A stretch of DNA of 64,000 nucleotides from assembly GCF_026213295.1 (NCBI RefSeq), contig NC_079419.1:21083180-21147179 (forward strand), written 5' to 3'. Numbering within the stretch: position 1 is the stretch's first letter; each line of letters opens with the position of its first letter. This stretch comes from Gadus chalcogrammus (lineage: Eukaryota > Chordata > Actinopteri > Gadiformes > Gadidae). Shown one piece after another: positions 1 through 10,929 of this stretch. The translations under genes and the position numbers were made by a program. The notes under the pieces are model-generated. The model searched no databases. It had not been told where the DNA came from and worked only from the letters and a program-made list of their open reading frames with translations.

Positions 1-296
1 CATAGCAACGGGAAACAAAACAAAGCTCAGCGGACTATAATACCTCCCGCTACCTCCCGTTCTAAAGTCGTAGCTATGGTCCGTCCTAATTACTGGAGGA
101 GTGAACAACGTTTCCGTTGCATGAGAACCCAACGGGCGTGTAATTGTGGTTCCGGGTATTAGTCGGACCCTCAGGCGTAACCAGGGAAACAAATGTATGT
201 TTTGTGGAAAACTTTATATTCAGATTGTAAAACGCATGAAAATATAAATTAATGGTCTTAATTTGGTCACCGTTGGTAAGTGACTGTGGTATAAGC
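1..296. other. Unassigned left-edge sequence
   Basis: No gene is recognised here. A 78-codon minus-strand frame (86-322) runs into the neighbouring inverted repeat and resembles no family I know. The stretch may belong to the same mobile element as the hairpin at 297-438, whose edges are not resolved. Confidence 0.4.
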
Positions 297-438
297 GGGA
301 TAATGCCCTTCGAGGTGTCCATTATCAGGAATTAATGGACTTCGCGGAGGCAACCGTCCTCCGCTTCGCGTCGGACGGTTCACGCCTCCACGTCGTCCAT
401 TAATTCCTGATAATGGACACCTCGTCGGGCATTATCCC
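297..438. repeat. Long hairpin (inverted repeat), probable MITE part
   Basis: Arms at about 297-360 and 373-438 are nearly perfect reverse complements around a short GC-rich loop. Each arm carries the reverse-complement pair GGATAATGCC / GGCATTATCC at its outer end and a GTCCATTA-type core. This geometry is typical of a foldback or miniature inverted-repeat element. No target-site duplication is obvious, so the element edges are uncertain. Confidence 0.75.
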
Positions 439-596
439 TTACATATTTAACAACAGTAAGGGTTATTTTATTTTCCTTAAATGACAGTGAACAGTATGAT
501 ATGACTGCAGCGCTCTCAGATCTCCCATGGTAGAGGTTTTAATCAGGAAACAAGATTAGTTGTTTTGGTCGTTTTATTTTATTATCAAACAAAGTC
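439..596. other. 3' flank of the TRIM gene
   Basis: AT-rich sequence just downstream of the TRIM stop codon on the minus strand, probably 3' untranslated region. A minus-strand AATAAA-like signal (plus-strand TTTTATTTTATTATC near 570-585) could end the transcript. Nothing else is recognised. Confidence 0.35.
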
Positions 597-2222
597 CTAG
601 TCTGTTTGATTGACAGGTGAGATGATCAGTGGGGCAGAGTTTATGCCCTCATAATTATAGAGACCTGGGCAGAGGAATGGATAGAGAGGCCCAGTGAAGG
701 TGCAGCCAGTAGCAGAGTAGATATGAACCCTGGCTTCCACATCATAGAAGGAGACCACACCCTCATCATAATCACCAAACAACCCCACCTTCTGGAGCTC
801 AGCTCTCAGAGGGAGACGGACCACAGGGTTATTATTAAATACCAACCCATCCTTGTTAAATGCAATACTCAGGTAGCCATTCTCAGGCGTGAATTTGATC
901 ACACCTTTTCTGTTGATGGACTCTCTGGCCACTCCTAAACACCATCCAGTCTTGTTTTTAACCTGGACCTCAAAGTAAAATCTCCCTGATGAGAAGTTCT
1001 TCCTCGTGAGAGTACACAAACTCCATATAAATCTCTTAGGGTTGTCTGGGAGTTTCTGCCAAACAATGCCATCATGGACCTGTTTCCCATCCTCAGACAG
1101 GATGAGACGGGGGTCAGCTGTATCAGGATCCAGAGTCACATCTACTTCATACTGCTGGACCTTCTTCAGTTCAACGTCACGAAGCTTCTTCATCTCCATG
1201 TTCAGTGTCTCCTCCAGCTGATCCAGGGATCTCCTCAAGGTCCCTACGTATGACGGAGGATGGACCTCCACCGTCGTCCAGTCCCTGGTGTGTGGAGGAT
1301 CCTTCAGGGATCTGAAGGTCTGGAGGAAGTTGAAGTGGTCTTCGATGTGTGAGAGTGGCTTCAGCTCTTTGCTCCTTTTGATCAAATCTTCTATTTCCTT
1401 CTCCAGCTCTTGGATGCGGTCTTCAGCTTGTTAATTTGTGGTTTTCAGTTTCTCTTTAACCGTTTGGTGGAATTCATCCCAGCATTTTTCCACGCGGCGC
1501 TTCAGAGCAGTGAGGACCTGCACACCATCAGCTATCTCTCTGTCTGCGTCTGCTTTGCTGCGGACCCTTGTTTCTCTGATGTCTTTAATCTTTTGTTGTC
1601 TCTCCTGGATCATCTGCTGAACTTCAGACTCTATCTTCCCCAGCTGGGCCGTCTTCAATTCATATACCTCCTTTAGTGGTACAACAGGATGTGACTTGTG
1701 GTTTGTCTCTGTGCAGAACTGACACACAAACACCTGTTCATTCTTGCAGAAATGCTCCAGTAGTTGATTGTGTTTCTTACACATCCTGTCTTCCAGACAG
1801 ACCATAGGCTCAACCAGCAGATGTCTCCTCAGGCCTGCCGCTCTATCATGTGGCTCCAGGTGGGTTTGGCAGTAAGAGGTGAAACACACTAGGCATGACT
1901 TCACGGCCTTCAGCTGGGTCCCAGTACAGACGTCACATGGAACTTTTCCTGGTTCAACACAAGGCTGCTCCTTTACTCGTACGGTCATTCTAAACTCAGC
2001 AGCCATCTCCGATACGAGCATATTGACACGTAGATCAGGTCTAGTGTGAAAAATCTCATTGCAAGCAGGACATTTGTACCGGACTTGTTCATCCCAGAAA
2101 TTAGAAATACAGGCTCTGCAGAAGTTGTGTCCACATGGTGTGGAAACTGGGTTGCTGAATACATCCAGACAGATGGAACATGAAAAGTTATCTTCAGACC
2201 AGGAAGTCTTAGCAGAGGCCAT
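597..2222 (-). pseudogene. TRIM family E3 ligase (bloodthirsty/TRIM39-like) with one in-frame stop
   Basis: Reads as one continuous minus-strand frame of about 541 codons, broken only by a TAA at 1431-1433 (codon 264). Domains in order: RING finger (about residues 15-56, starting C-x2-C in FSCSICLD with the typical PCGHNFC), a B-box1-like segment (about 95-130, PCDVC), B-box2 (about 150-185), a coiled coil across the stop, and a C-terminal PRY-SPRY (about 345-535, with PRLILSEDG and FYFEVQV). Such TRIMs are cytosolic ubiquitin ligases, and fish carry large lineage-expanded sets linked to innate immunity. The start at 2222 (MASAKTSW) is preferred because a splice acceptor (TATAG/G) lies at 2225-2226, so the upstream in-frame ATG at 2252 is intronic. 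The stop lies in the coiled coil with the reading frame kept on both sides: a recent null allele, a sequencing error, or a short RING-B-box product. Confidence 0.87.
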
Positions 2223-2224
2223 TC

Positions 2225-2916
2225 CTATACACAGAAGACAAGTTTGATACATTAATGATTTTACTTGATTCCTATATTTTTCTAATTACATAACGTAGGG
2301 TGACCAGATTTGAGTTTGTGAAAAAGAGGACACTTCGTCGCGCGGGGGGGGGGGGGGGGGGGGCGAGGCGAAAACATGGGTATTTTTTCTTTAGTTCGTC
2401 CGTGAACTTACATTTACGTTTAGGCATGGCTGCAGTTGTAAACACCCTGTTGTAAACAGAGTGGAAGCGGCAAGGTGCTCAATGTTGCCAGATTGGAAAT
2501 GGCAAAGTAACGTACCAAAGGCTCAAAATGGTCGTATTTGGAGGATAATCATCGTTGCTCTGGCAACCCTGAGATCGGTCGCCCAATGACAGACTCTCTC
2601 TACAGTCAGCTCGCGCAAGAAGGTGGAACGTAAGGGAGATACCATTTCCAGAACTTGGAAGGCCGTAATAACCATAGACATATGGTAATAACTAGTAGGT
2701 TATGTGAAAGACCCAGAAACACAAATATGCGACGAGGCAAAAACAAATATGCGACGAGATAATGTCCGAAAACCGGACATTATCATCAATTAATAAAACC
2801 CCCCCGGACGCGACGTAAAAAGTGGACATGTCCGGGGAAAAGAGGACGTTTGGTCAGCCTAACATAACGGGAAGAAAAGGTTTTAACTTCTCTTAAAGTT
2901 GTGCTGTTTGACTCAC
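2225..2916 (-). other. Inferred 5' intron of the TRIM gene
   Basis: Read on the minus strand, a consensus donor (CAAG/GTGAGT, exon ending at 2917) and a pyrimidine-rich acceptor (TCTTCTGTGTATAG/GA, exon starting at 2224) bound a 692-bp intron. That places a noncoding 5' exon at 2917 and above, with the promoter perhaps near 3050-3150. The intron is mostly filled by the hAT element at 2296-2861. Inferred from splice-site consensus only. Confidence 0.55.
2296..2861. mobile_element. Non-autonomous hAT element with 8-bp duplication
   Basis: Both ends are imperfect inverted repeats (TAGGGTGACCAGA at the left, TTTGGTCAGCCTA at the right), and the flanks carry the 8-bp direct repeat ACATAACG at 2288-2295 and 2862-2869. 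The 8-bp duplication and the TAGGGTGACC terminus are hAT hallmarks. There is no transposase. A G homopolymer of about 19 lies at 2344-2362. A related terminus is seen inside another hAT near 16820-16865. Confidence 0.85.
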
Positions 2917-3565
2917 CTTGCTATGGCTTCTGTCTGTCAGACTATTTGTTCCAAAATGTGTTTTATTGTTCTACTCGAAGAGAGAACTGCTCACACGTCG
3001 GTTGGCTTTTGGTTTCTATGAACTTTTAGTTTCGTTTCTTCAAATAGACGTCCTCTCCCATCCGCTCTGACAGTATGACATCCTCCCTATGGCTCCGCCC
3101 CCATGGACGCAGTTCACTGACGTTTCATTTTTTGAAACGTTTTTTTTAATACTATGTGATAAACGTCATCACATTGTATTTTATTTTTAAATTTTTTACA
3201 CTAAAGGATATGACTAATCTGTGCAGCCTCATCGCTGTGATATGAGAGACTAAGTAGGCCTAAATTGTCTAGGCCAGGTAGATGCAGGCTGCTAATCAAA
3301 TAAAAATGCTTTATCTCCGAGATTGAATTGAGTAGTGTTGCAACTTCGACCCCGAAAAGGAAACCCCCTGTTCAACGTTATGAAGTGGGTTCAAATGTCA
3401 GTTTTAATAATTTGTATCAAGCTTCGCTTAGGACAGAGTAAAATCTAAAATAATCGGGTAAAATGCTTCTACACACCATGAGAGAGCATCTCAATCGCCT
3501 TTAGCATACATTAAATTAATTAAATTAATTAGAAGTTGAATTGGTGTGGATAAACTTTAACTTAA
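2870..3565. other. TRIM upstream region, no further gene seen
   Basis: Contains the proposed noncoding first exon of the TRIM gene (2917 upward) and then AT-rich sequence. A short inverted pair (TTTCATTTTTTGAAACG near 3123) is present. No coding frame or known repeat is recognised between about 3200 and 3565. Confidence 0.35.
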
Positions 3566-3833
3566 ATTCTATGAGTATAGGCGCAGCATTTTAAGTGTCG
3601 GCCTCATTGTCCTTTAAATAGCTGAAGAAAAGCTGTTTATTGGGAGCAGAACGTCCGCCGGCGCCCGACTATATCTGAGAAATGCGGACGTTGTTGAGGC
3701 ACGCCGCACGCGGACGGAATTGAGGCCCACGCTGTTGGTGGTCGGGGATTACAAAATGTTCAGTGCTACGGCTCACGCCTAGGGATAACCCAATAGCGAT
3801 AGCCTTAAAAGGCTGCGCCTATACTCATAGAAT
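3566..3833. mobile_element. MITE with 22-bp terminal inverted repeats
   Basis: The left end ATTCTATGAGTATAGGCGCA is mirrored at the right end as TGCGCCTATACTCATAGAAT, giving near-perfect terminal inverted repeats on a 268-bp element with no coding capacity. The superfamily cannot be named because the target duplication is unclear. Confidence 0.75.
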
Positions 3834-4040
3834 CTAGAGTTACAATAAGTAACTATCGTTTCAGCCATTTACTGTACAATTCAGAATTGAATGAGAGGAG
3901 GGCTGAGGAGGGCTGTCAATCAAATATCGCGCATCAGAAACGGCCAATCATAGGAAAGCCCGCCCTGCCTTGGTTCCCTCCCCCATAGTGCCAAAATTAA
4001 ATTCGAGCGAGAGCGTAAAAACATCTTTCGCGAGAGGTTT

Positions 4041-4180
4041 TGCGCGCGCTGAGGTAATTTGCGCCCGCGAGAGGCTGTTTTGCGCGCGCTGAGGTAATTT
4101 GCGCCCGCGAAATGCTGTTTTGTGCGCGCTGAGGTAATTTGCGCGCGCGAGAGGCTGTTTTTTTGCGCGCGCAGAGATCA
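4041..4180. repeat. 40-bp GC-rich tandem repeat
   Basis: Three successive 40-bp units (4041-4080, 4081-4120, 4121-4160) plus a partial fourth, each beginning TGCGCGCGCTGAGGTAATTT with alternating GC stretches. Flanks at 3950-4040 and 4181-4240 are partly similar. The minus-strand reading frames seen here are products of the repeat, not genes. The alternating purine-pyrimidine runs could adopt Z-DNA. Confidence 0.85.
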
Positions 4181-5202
4181 TTTGCGCGCTCGCAGTTAAT
4201 ATCTACGTGTGTGGAATTATATAATACGCCCGAATGCATCTTTTATCACATTAGTGAATTATGGCACTAATGTGTCGCCATAATTGGGGTTTAATTTAGA
4301 GCAGCCGCAGTAGTTCGCAATTGGTCCACTGAGCTCCGTCGGTACTTTTAAACACACCGAATTTCACCGCTTTCAAGGAAAGTGGATTTATTGCCTGATT
4401 CACGTCTTTGTTATCACTCCGTAAAAGTAGTCCGGTAAGCGTGTCCGGTTGCTAAGTGACGGGACATGGGTGTTTATTAATGACGTGTTCGCGTATCGTA
4501 GTGTCCGCGCGCGTCCGAGATAACTGTAAATGAGTAGTCTACTACTAGTACTTTTGCAGGCTGAACGTTAAAATACTTCGTAACTTAGAGAGATGGCAGC
4601 TGCAGTAGTTCGCAAATGGACCTTCGAGGATTCCTGGTCACTAAATTCCCGTAAGACCACTGTCTCCCACCAGTCTTGGCTGCGGACTCGCATCCAAATT
4701 CCTCTCGTTTGCGGCGGAGCTTAAAGAGCCCATGCCATTAAAATCACATTTTTCCTGTTGTTTGTTAAATAACATAGGTCTGAATAAGTTTGTGAGCTGT
4801 GGTAAGTTTGAAATCTATGCAGTTTGTCTGCTGAATGCAATAGGCAATGAAAGGAAAAAGGCAGAAGAAATTAGCCAATCTGGATAAGGTGACACTGTGA
4901 CGTAGCGTTGTCAAACTATTATTCATGGCCCTGCCCACTTGGTTGGTTCGTAACCACCCACAAGAATTCTGAAGGAGTCGTGATTGAGCTAGTGCTAAAT
5001 GCTAATACGTGTATGGTAGTTGCTTAGTTCGTAGTAACAGGCTAGTTACAGAATTTTGAATGCAATGGCAGAACGACATCGAAGTGCATGAACTGCGACA
5101 TGCTGCCTGCCGCCGGTTGCCGCGGCGCGAAGCACCACCGCCCGGCAGCGGGCAGCCGGGCGGTGGTGCCTTGCGCCGGCAGCAGGCAGCAGGCAGCGCG
5201 CG

Positions 5203-6135
5203 GTTCTGTCTACTACAGATTGATGTGGAAGTGGAAGAACCAGAGACGTCGGAGAACCCGACGAAGTCCTTTGTGATTCATTATATCGTCTGGACGTGCA
5301 CACAGCTTTTGGCCGTGATAATATGTATTATTTGATATAGATATCTATGTATTATATGATATTATTTAGATATAGAGCTCCAGGACTGTAACGCAAGTGT
5401 TGTACACTTCCTTGTTATTTGGATAACCGTTCTGCTGTTGGTGTTATGGCATAACACGTCGGACTCTCGTCTATGGTATTTCTACAACTAGACCCGTAGT
5501 GGGGGTTATCTCAGCCATGGTTGAGAATGAATTGGGGGAAAGGAACTTTGGCTTTGACTCCCTGAAGTCATGAACCACGACATGGAGGAGAAAGGGATTG
5601 TTGACCGCGGTCGTCTCCCGCCGGAGCCTCGCTGCCGATGGACCACCGCCTCGGCTTCAGGATGCGGTGATTAGCGCTGACCGCTGCCGAGGCGGCGGGA
5701 AGCAGGGCTCAAGCCGGATACATTCGCGGCCAACAATCCCTTTCTCCTCCATGTCGTGGTTCATGTAGCCTACTTCAGGGAGTCAAAGCCAAAGTTCCTT
5801 TCCCCCAATTCATTCTCAACCATGGCTGAGATAACCCCCACTACGAGTCTCGTTGTAGAAATACCAGAGACGAGAGTCCGACGTGTTATGCCATAACACC
5901 AACAGCAGAACGGTTATCCAAATAACAAGGAAGTGTACAACACTTGCGTTACAGACCTGGAGCTCTGCTCTATATCTAAATAATATCATATAATGCATAG
6001 ATATCTATATCAAATAATACATCACGGCCAAAAGCTGTGTGCGCGTCCAGACGATATAATGAATCACAAAGGACTTCGTCGGGTTCTCCGACGTCTCTGG
6101 TTCTTCCACTTCCACATCAATCTGAAGTAGACGCG
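5203..6135. repeat. About 930-bp near-perfect palindrome
   Basis: The left arm (about 5203-5620) and right arm (about 5690-6135) are reverse complements over some 420 bp with few mismatches, around a GC-rich 70-bp spacer. The arms share landmarks such as the GATATAGATATC stretches, CATAACACGTCGGACTCTCG and GAGAAAGGGATTGTTG. The corresponding part of the related element at 39574-40605 contains only one arm, so the palindrome arose by an inverted duplication inside the element. Confidence 0.88.
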
Positions 6136-6194
6136 GTCGTTTGAGATTCATAATAACCTATTGTCTGGAGGCTCACACAGCTTTTGGCCGTGAT

Positions 6195-6575
6195 CATATA
6201 TATTATATATTATATGATATAGATATCTATGTATAATATGGGTTTCTAAGAGCCATTGCGATACATCCACCGTAAACAGAGCGCATGGTACCGTGGCTAC
6301 AAGCTGCTCAGAGCCAGGTGATAATATTATATATTATATGATATAGATATCTATGTATAATATGGGTTTCTACGAGCCATTGAGATACATCCACCGTAAA
6401 CAGAGCGCATGGTACTGTCGGTGGCTACAAGCTGCTCAGGGCCACACCCCCACCCCCCTCCTTGACCTGCCTTGACACGCCCACCGTATACAGAGCGCAT
6501 GGTAGTGGCTACAAGCTGCTCAGGGCCACACCCCCACCCCCCTCCTTGACCTGCCTTGACACGCCCACCGAAACA
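6195..6575. repeat. Tandem ~125-bp units inside the TTAA element
   Basis: A module containing TATATGATATAGATATCTAT, then GAGCCATTG, CATCCACCGTAAACAGAGCG and GCTACAAGCTGCTCAG, recurs at about 6205-6320 and 6330-6440. A partial copy at about 6478-6575 keeps the GCGCATGGTA and CAAGCTGCTCAGGGCCACAC parts. One unit is present in the related element at about 40195-40400. Confidence 0.75.
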
Positions 6576-6943
6576 GCGCGTTTGGGGGAAGCTCAATGTG
6601 CGACTGTTTCGGAGTGACTGTAACTCTGCACCACGGCTGAATTTCGGGGACTTCTTTGAATACTGTGTTTGTGGCCCACTAATACCTATATTAAAGCATC
6701 ATAAAATAGAATGGCATGGGATCTTTAAGATCTGACGAGAAATTGACGTTGCTGCGCTGTACTCCTCCTTCTTAATTGAAGGAGCAGGCAGAGAAAAGCT
6801 CTCTCCTGCTGTGCTTTCATTAAAATCAAATTTAAAATCCACGATAGTGATAAGACATCCATTATGTCGCCGCCGGTCCAGAGATGTGTCAGGTGTGCGC
6901 GAGAGACAGAACGGACACTTTTGTTACTACTTACATGTATACA

Positions 6944-9900
6944 CAGGGCTCCAGACTAACTTTTTCCTTGGGTGCACTGGTGCGCCTAAATTTTTAATTT
7001 GGGTGCACCAGCACGTATTTATGGTGCACCCAAGTTGTGAGTTGTTGAGGGGGGGGGGGGGGTGACGGTGACGACATTGACAGCTGTCGTCACCCTACGG
7101 CGCACTCTCAAGCCCTGTAGACATAGGTACACAGGAGTAAAGGTGTAGAAATGTTTATTCAAATCAACATCAACAACAACAACAACACAGGATAATAAAA
7201 CAAAATAAAAAAGTGCTTGAAAACCCCAAATAATATACACCAAACAAAAAGAACCTTAAACACAAGTGTGTGGTGTTCCTTGGCTAGATTACTGAGCATC
7301 AGCTGACCCATGATCAGACGGCCAACATTTGTAATTTGGCCTTCTTGCCCTCTTTCCTTGGGTCAACCAGATTGCCACACTTTCTGTTGGGTGAAAGTCC
7401 TCCAAAGTTGGACCCTCAACGCTGATTCTAATCAGGTCTTCCACTGTGTCTGAATGAAGAGATGCTCTCACGTCAGACTTTATCCTCTTCTGTGAAGAGA
7501 ATCCCCTCTCACACACAGCAGAAGACACTGGAAGGACCAGCATTATGTGGACCAGGTGCAGGATGTTCTAAAAGAAACAAACAAACATATAAACTTGAGA
7601 TGTACAAGCCAATGTTTTAACATAAAAGCTTTGAAATAAAAACAGTATAAAAACCTTGAACTCCGAGCAGTATGGCTCTCTGTTCAACATCATCTCCCAC
7701 AGGCTTGTGTAGCTCTTGTCCTTAAACATCCTAGATATCAGCATTTTCAAGGCCACAAACTCCTCTTTTGCCAGCTCAGTGTTGACACCATTTCTGAAAT
7801 TACCACAAGAAATGGGATGAAATGGCAATACACTTTTTGGAAACAGTAATATTATTACAAATAGCATAATATTGTTGGTCTGTTCCAATCAGTCACCTTG
7901 TGATGATGGGGGAGAAATGTTCCAAGAGGAACTCAAGATCATCTGCACCATGGTCCACCAACTTCTCTTGGCTCTCTGGCCAGGAGTCATGGTTGAAAAT
8001 GTTGAAGCATCTGACTGCCTTTGCAGTGGCAGATTCTGTAGGTCCCTCTCCTATGAGAACAATTAAAAATCTCCATACATTATTAAGAAGTTATTAGGTC
8101 AACATTATTAAAGCTTATTGTTGTTATTATTTTTATGAAAGGTTTAAAGTTGATGTAACTTCACTTGCCTAGGAGGCTACAGAATCTGGCCTTCAGATGC
8201 TTCACTGTGGACCTTACTGTTGCCTCTATCGCATTTTGAAGTTTAGGGGCCCTCTTGCGCGAAGCCTCAGCTTCTGCCAGATTTGAAAAGTCACCTTTGA
8301 GTGTGACTGTCTGTGTACAGGTATAAAAACAAATGATGAGATTATGATATATTATGTTTTACATTTAAACCAACAAAACAGAGAAATTAATATTTTACCT
8401 GAAACTTGTAATTTGGGATTTCCCCCTGTTCTTCTTGTTGTCTCTTCTGTTGCCGAAGTGCGTCCTGGAGCTGTGACAGTCTGCCCCCTGGTTTGGGCCT
8501 TGCTTCCATGACCTCTGTGGTCGCCAGAAGATTTTGAAGCCCACAAACTGCCTATTTAGACAGATATATGTAGCCATTTTACATACATGACTTAGCCAAA
8601 CACGGAATTAAATTGAAAATGTAATGTATGTATTTATTTTAATGTATCACATACTTGAGGAAGTATTATTTCATTTTTCTGGAGGAGACTGAACTTTGTG
8701 AGCCCAGAAAACACATCAGCAAGGAAGTGGCAGAATGCAACAAATGTGCCATCCCCCATAGTTTTCTTGATCTAAACCCAGATTAACCATATTAAGCACA
8801 ATAAATACACAAACTCAGTTAAAAACATCAAATTGATAAGGAAAGCACAATGACACATATGTAAGAAATTCCTTATCCAAAACAGACCTTTCTGGCTCGC
8901 CCTGCAATATCTGCATTGGCAGAAGACCCTGCCAAGTGGTCCATATGGCAGTAAACTGCAGTGAACTGCCCATGGTTGTCCTTCCCAGGTCTGAGGAGGG
9001 TCTCCAGGGCCCTGGAGACATGAGGAAGCCATCGCGTCCCTCTAACCCCACTGGGGACGAGCACATTCACCCCAAGGTCTTCTCCAAGGGCCTTGAGCTC
9101 CCTCATCGATTTGGGACTGAAGTGATAGGTCTTCCAAACCATGTTAAGCATGTCATATACCTGACCAATCATGGCATTGTCCCGCTGGACAGACAACATG
9201 GCCAGTTCCAATCTGTAAAGGCACATTATAATTACATAAACCCGATATTTATGTTTTATTAATAGGTGATAATGCATGCAAGCCTTACCTGTGAGGCATG
9301 CAATGAAAAGGGACAATGAAGTCCCCAGCTTCTTGCTGCAAAAGGGCGATGACTCCCCCTTTATGGCCAAGATTCACAGCAGCACCATCTGCCCCCATAG
9401 CCACAGTTTTGTTAAGCCAGTCTGCACTTGGTTCACCCAGAGCAGCAAACGCTTTTTTTGTGGCAGCATAGACTCCTGTAAATAACAAATATGTTCATGT
9501 TTGTTTGCAAAGTCCTCATTTTAAATAAAATATTTGGCTACTTAATAAGCTATTAAATCATTATTAACTGAAATTGCAAAGTTTTAAACTTCACCTATTT
9601 CTCTGACATGTTAATGGCCATTTGATTTACAGATTTAATGGAAATAAAAAATCCAGGGGAAACTAAAGCTTTAAAACAGAAAATTCAATAAATGTAATGC
9701 ATTTCTTACTTATTGCTTACTGAGGAACGTAGGCCTACCTTTTGCATTGGCATGCTCCACCTCCGTGTGTCCAATTAAGATGTTGACAGGTCTCCCATTG
9801 CGCAAGATGCGGCAGTAGACTATCTCACACTCTTTTGTAGAGATATCAGTGTCTCCATCAATCATGAATGACATGTAGACGGATTCCGCTATTTGTTTGG

Positions 9901-10929
9901 ATGCTTGTTTTTTTAATGTGTCAGCGATCACTCCGATGAACTGCGCACAGGCAGTGTCGTTGGCGTATGTCGGGTTTACATCCATACCGTTCTTTTTCAT
10001 TAAGGTGATCAGTGATTTAAATTTGGTGAACGGTAACTCTTCCTTTGCGATGTTATAGGCAGTGTTAAACTTGATCATCAGTTCTGAATTCTCACTTGTT
10101 TTATTTGCGACTGCCGCTGAAAAGCTGCGGGGAGAGGAGCTGCCTTGCCAGCGACACACCTGTCACGGCACAAGATATGTTTCTTTGACTTGTTATGCTT
10201 TTTTAATGTTTCAATCCTGAATGTGGACGACGAAACAGCAAAATCACTCGAGCCAGACCCAGTCATGCTTTTGCTGCACTCCCTGCAATAAATGCAATGC
10301 ATGGATTTGTTATCCTTGTCATAGCGGAGCCATGCAAAGAGCCCGAGCCATTCCTTCCTGAACGCATAGGTTTTCTTTTTTTTGTATTTTTGATTATTTT
10401 CTGGGTCTGCCTCTGACTCTGAAGATATCATGTCCACGGAAGATGCTAGGTTTACATGCGGATTAGGAGCGGAGGCATGTGTAGCTACTGATGCCGATGT
10501 TGTGGGGTCTTCGCTGGTCATTTCAACCTCGAGGACAGGTGAAAGGGGAACCGCAGCATTTTTTTTGAAGAAAAAGGAATCAATGGTTCTCCTCATCGTG
10601 CAAGCTATATCTTATTTAGGCTATCCTCTCGTTGTTTGTTTGTATGCTTGTGTGAAGAAACGTGGTGTGTGTATACGCTACAGCGCGTGGTTTCCCGTCT
10701 GCAGCGCTCTAAGCGCATAAGCTCCAATAAGCATGCCTGTCTGAATTGTTACATAAAAATACCGCCACAGGCTGACAAATAATAATAATAATTTTGGGCA
10801 AACACATCGTTGTTAAAAGAAAAGAAAAAAAATATTTATACCATACATTTTCAGTCGCACCGGTTCAGTCGCACATGCCCCGAATTCTAGGCGCATGTGC
10901 GCCCAAATTAGGCGCACTCTGGAGCCCTG
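6944..10929 (-). mobile_element. hAT transposon encoding its own transposase
   Basis: Terminal inverted repeats are CAGGGCTCCAGA at 6944 and TCTGGAGCCCTG ending at 10929. Both ends carry subterminal repeats of the form GGTGCGCC / TTAGGCGCACT. The interior is a multi-exon hAT transposase gene on the minus strand. The expected 8-bp target duplication is not found (left flank TGTATACA), probably because a second copy of the right end at 12454-12499 indicates rearrangement or nested insertion. A G homopolymer lies at 7050-7062. Confidence 0.85.
7289..10596 (-). pseudogene. hAT transposase (ZNF862-like), nine exons, one frameshift
   Basis: Minus-strand exons with consensus splice sites at about 9739-10596, 9289-9475, 8888-9212, 8655-8771, 8399-8551, 8169-8311 (apparent GC donor), 7897-8050, 7655-7793 and 7289-7567. 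Exon 1 encodes a BED/TTF-type zinc finger (IYCRECSK, then LKKHNKSKKH). The middle holds the RNase H-like core (FMIDGDTD, GADGAAVN, VRGTRWLPH), and the last exon the hAT dimerisation block (SSAVCERGFSSQKRIKS). The protein would bind the element ends and catalyse cut-and-paste in the nucleus. Exon 1 changes frame between about 10078 and 10159, near a GGGG run at 10128-10131, so this copy is either a pseudogene or carries a one-base assembly error. Everything downstream reads well. Confidence 0.83.

Larger units (their letters stand above)
4721..6728. mobile_element. TTAA-flanked (piggyBac-type) non-autonomous element
   Basis: Starts TTAAAGAGCCCATGCCATT and ends with the inverse AATGGCATGGGATCTTTAA, with TTAA at both edges (4721-4724, 6725-6728), the signature of piggyBac-type integration. 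It has no transposase. The centre holds a ~930-bp palindrome, followed by tandem ~125-bp units. A shorter relative with the same ends lies at 39574-40605. Confidence 0.82.
4240..6935. mobile_element. Unclassified repeat element interrupted by a TTAA element
   Basis: The parts outside 4721-6728 match, in reverse orientation, the repeat at about 31277-31760. The segment with TAGTCCGGTAAGCGTGTCC near 4428 corresponds to 31695-31745, the segment 4640-4720 to about 31545-31640, and 6729-6905 to about 31390-31530. An older element was therefore split by a later TTAA-specific insertion. Another hAT then entered at 6944. No reading frame is recognised. Confidence 0.6.

Noticed and set aside
1006..2247. 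Plus-strand frames of 60-90 codons across the TRIM gene
   Set aside because: Shadows of the minus-strand coding sequence with no family motifs of their own.
2223..2252. Upstream in-frame ATG that would add ten residues to the TRIM protein
   Set aside because: A splice acceptor lies between it and the MASA start, so those codons are intronic.
3948..4239. Minus-strand frames rich in RAR/SARA repeats
   Set aside because: They arise from the 40-bp GC-rich tandem repeat, whose frame shifts each unit but stays open.
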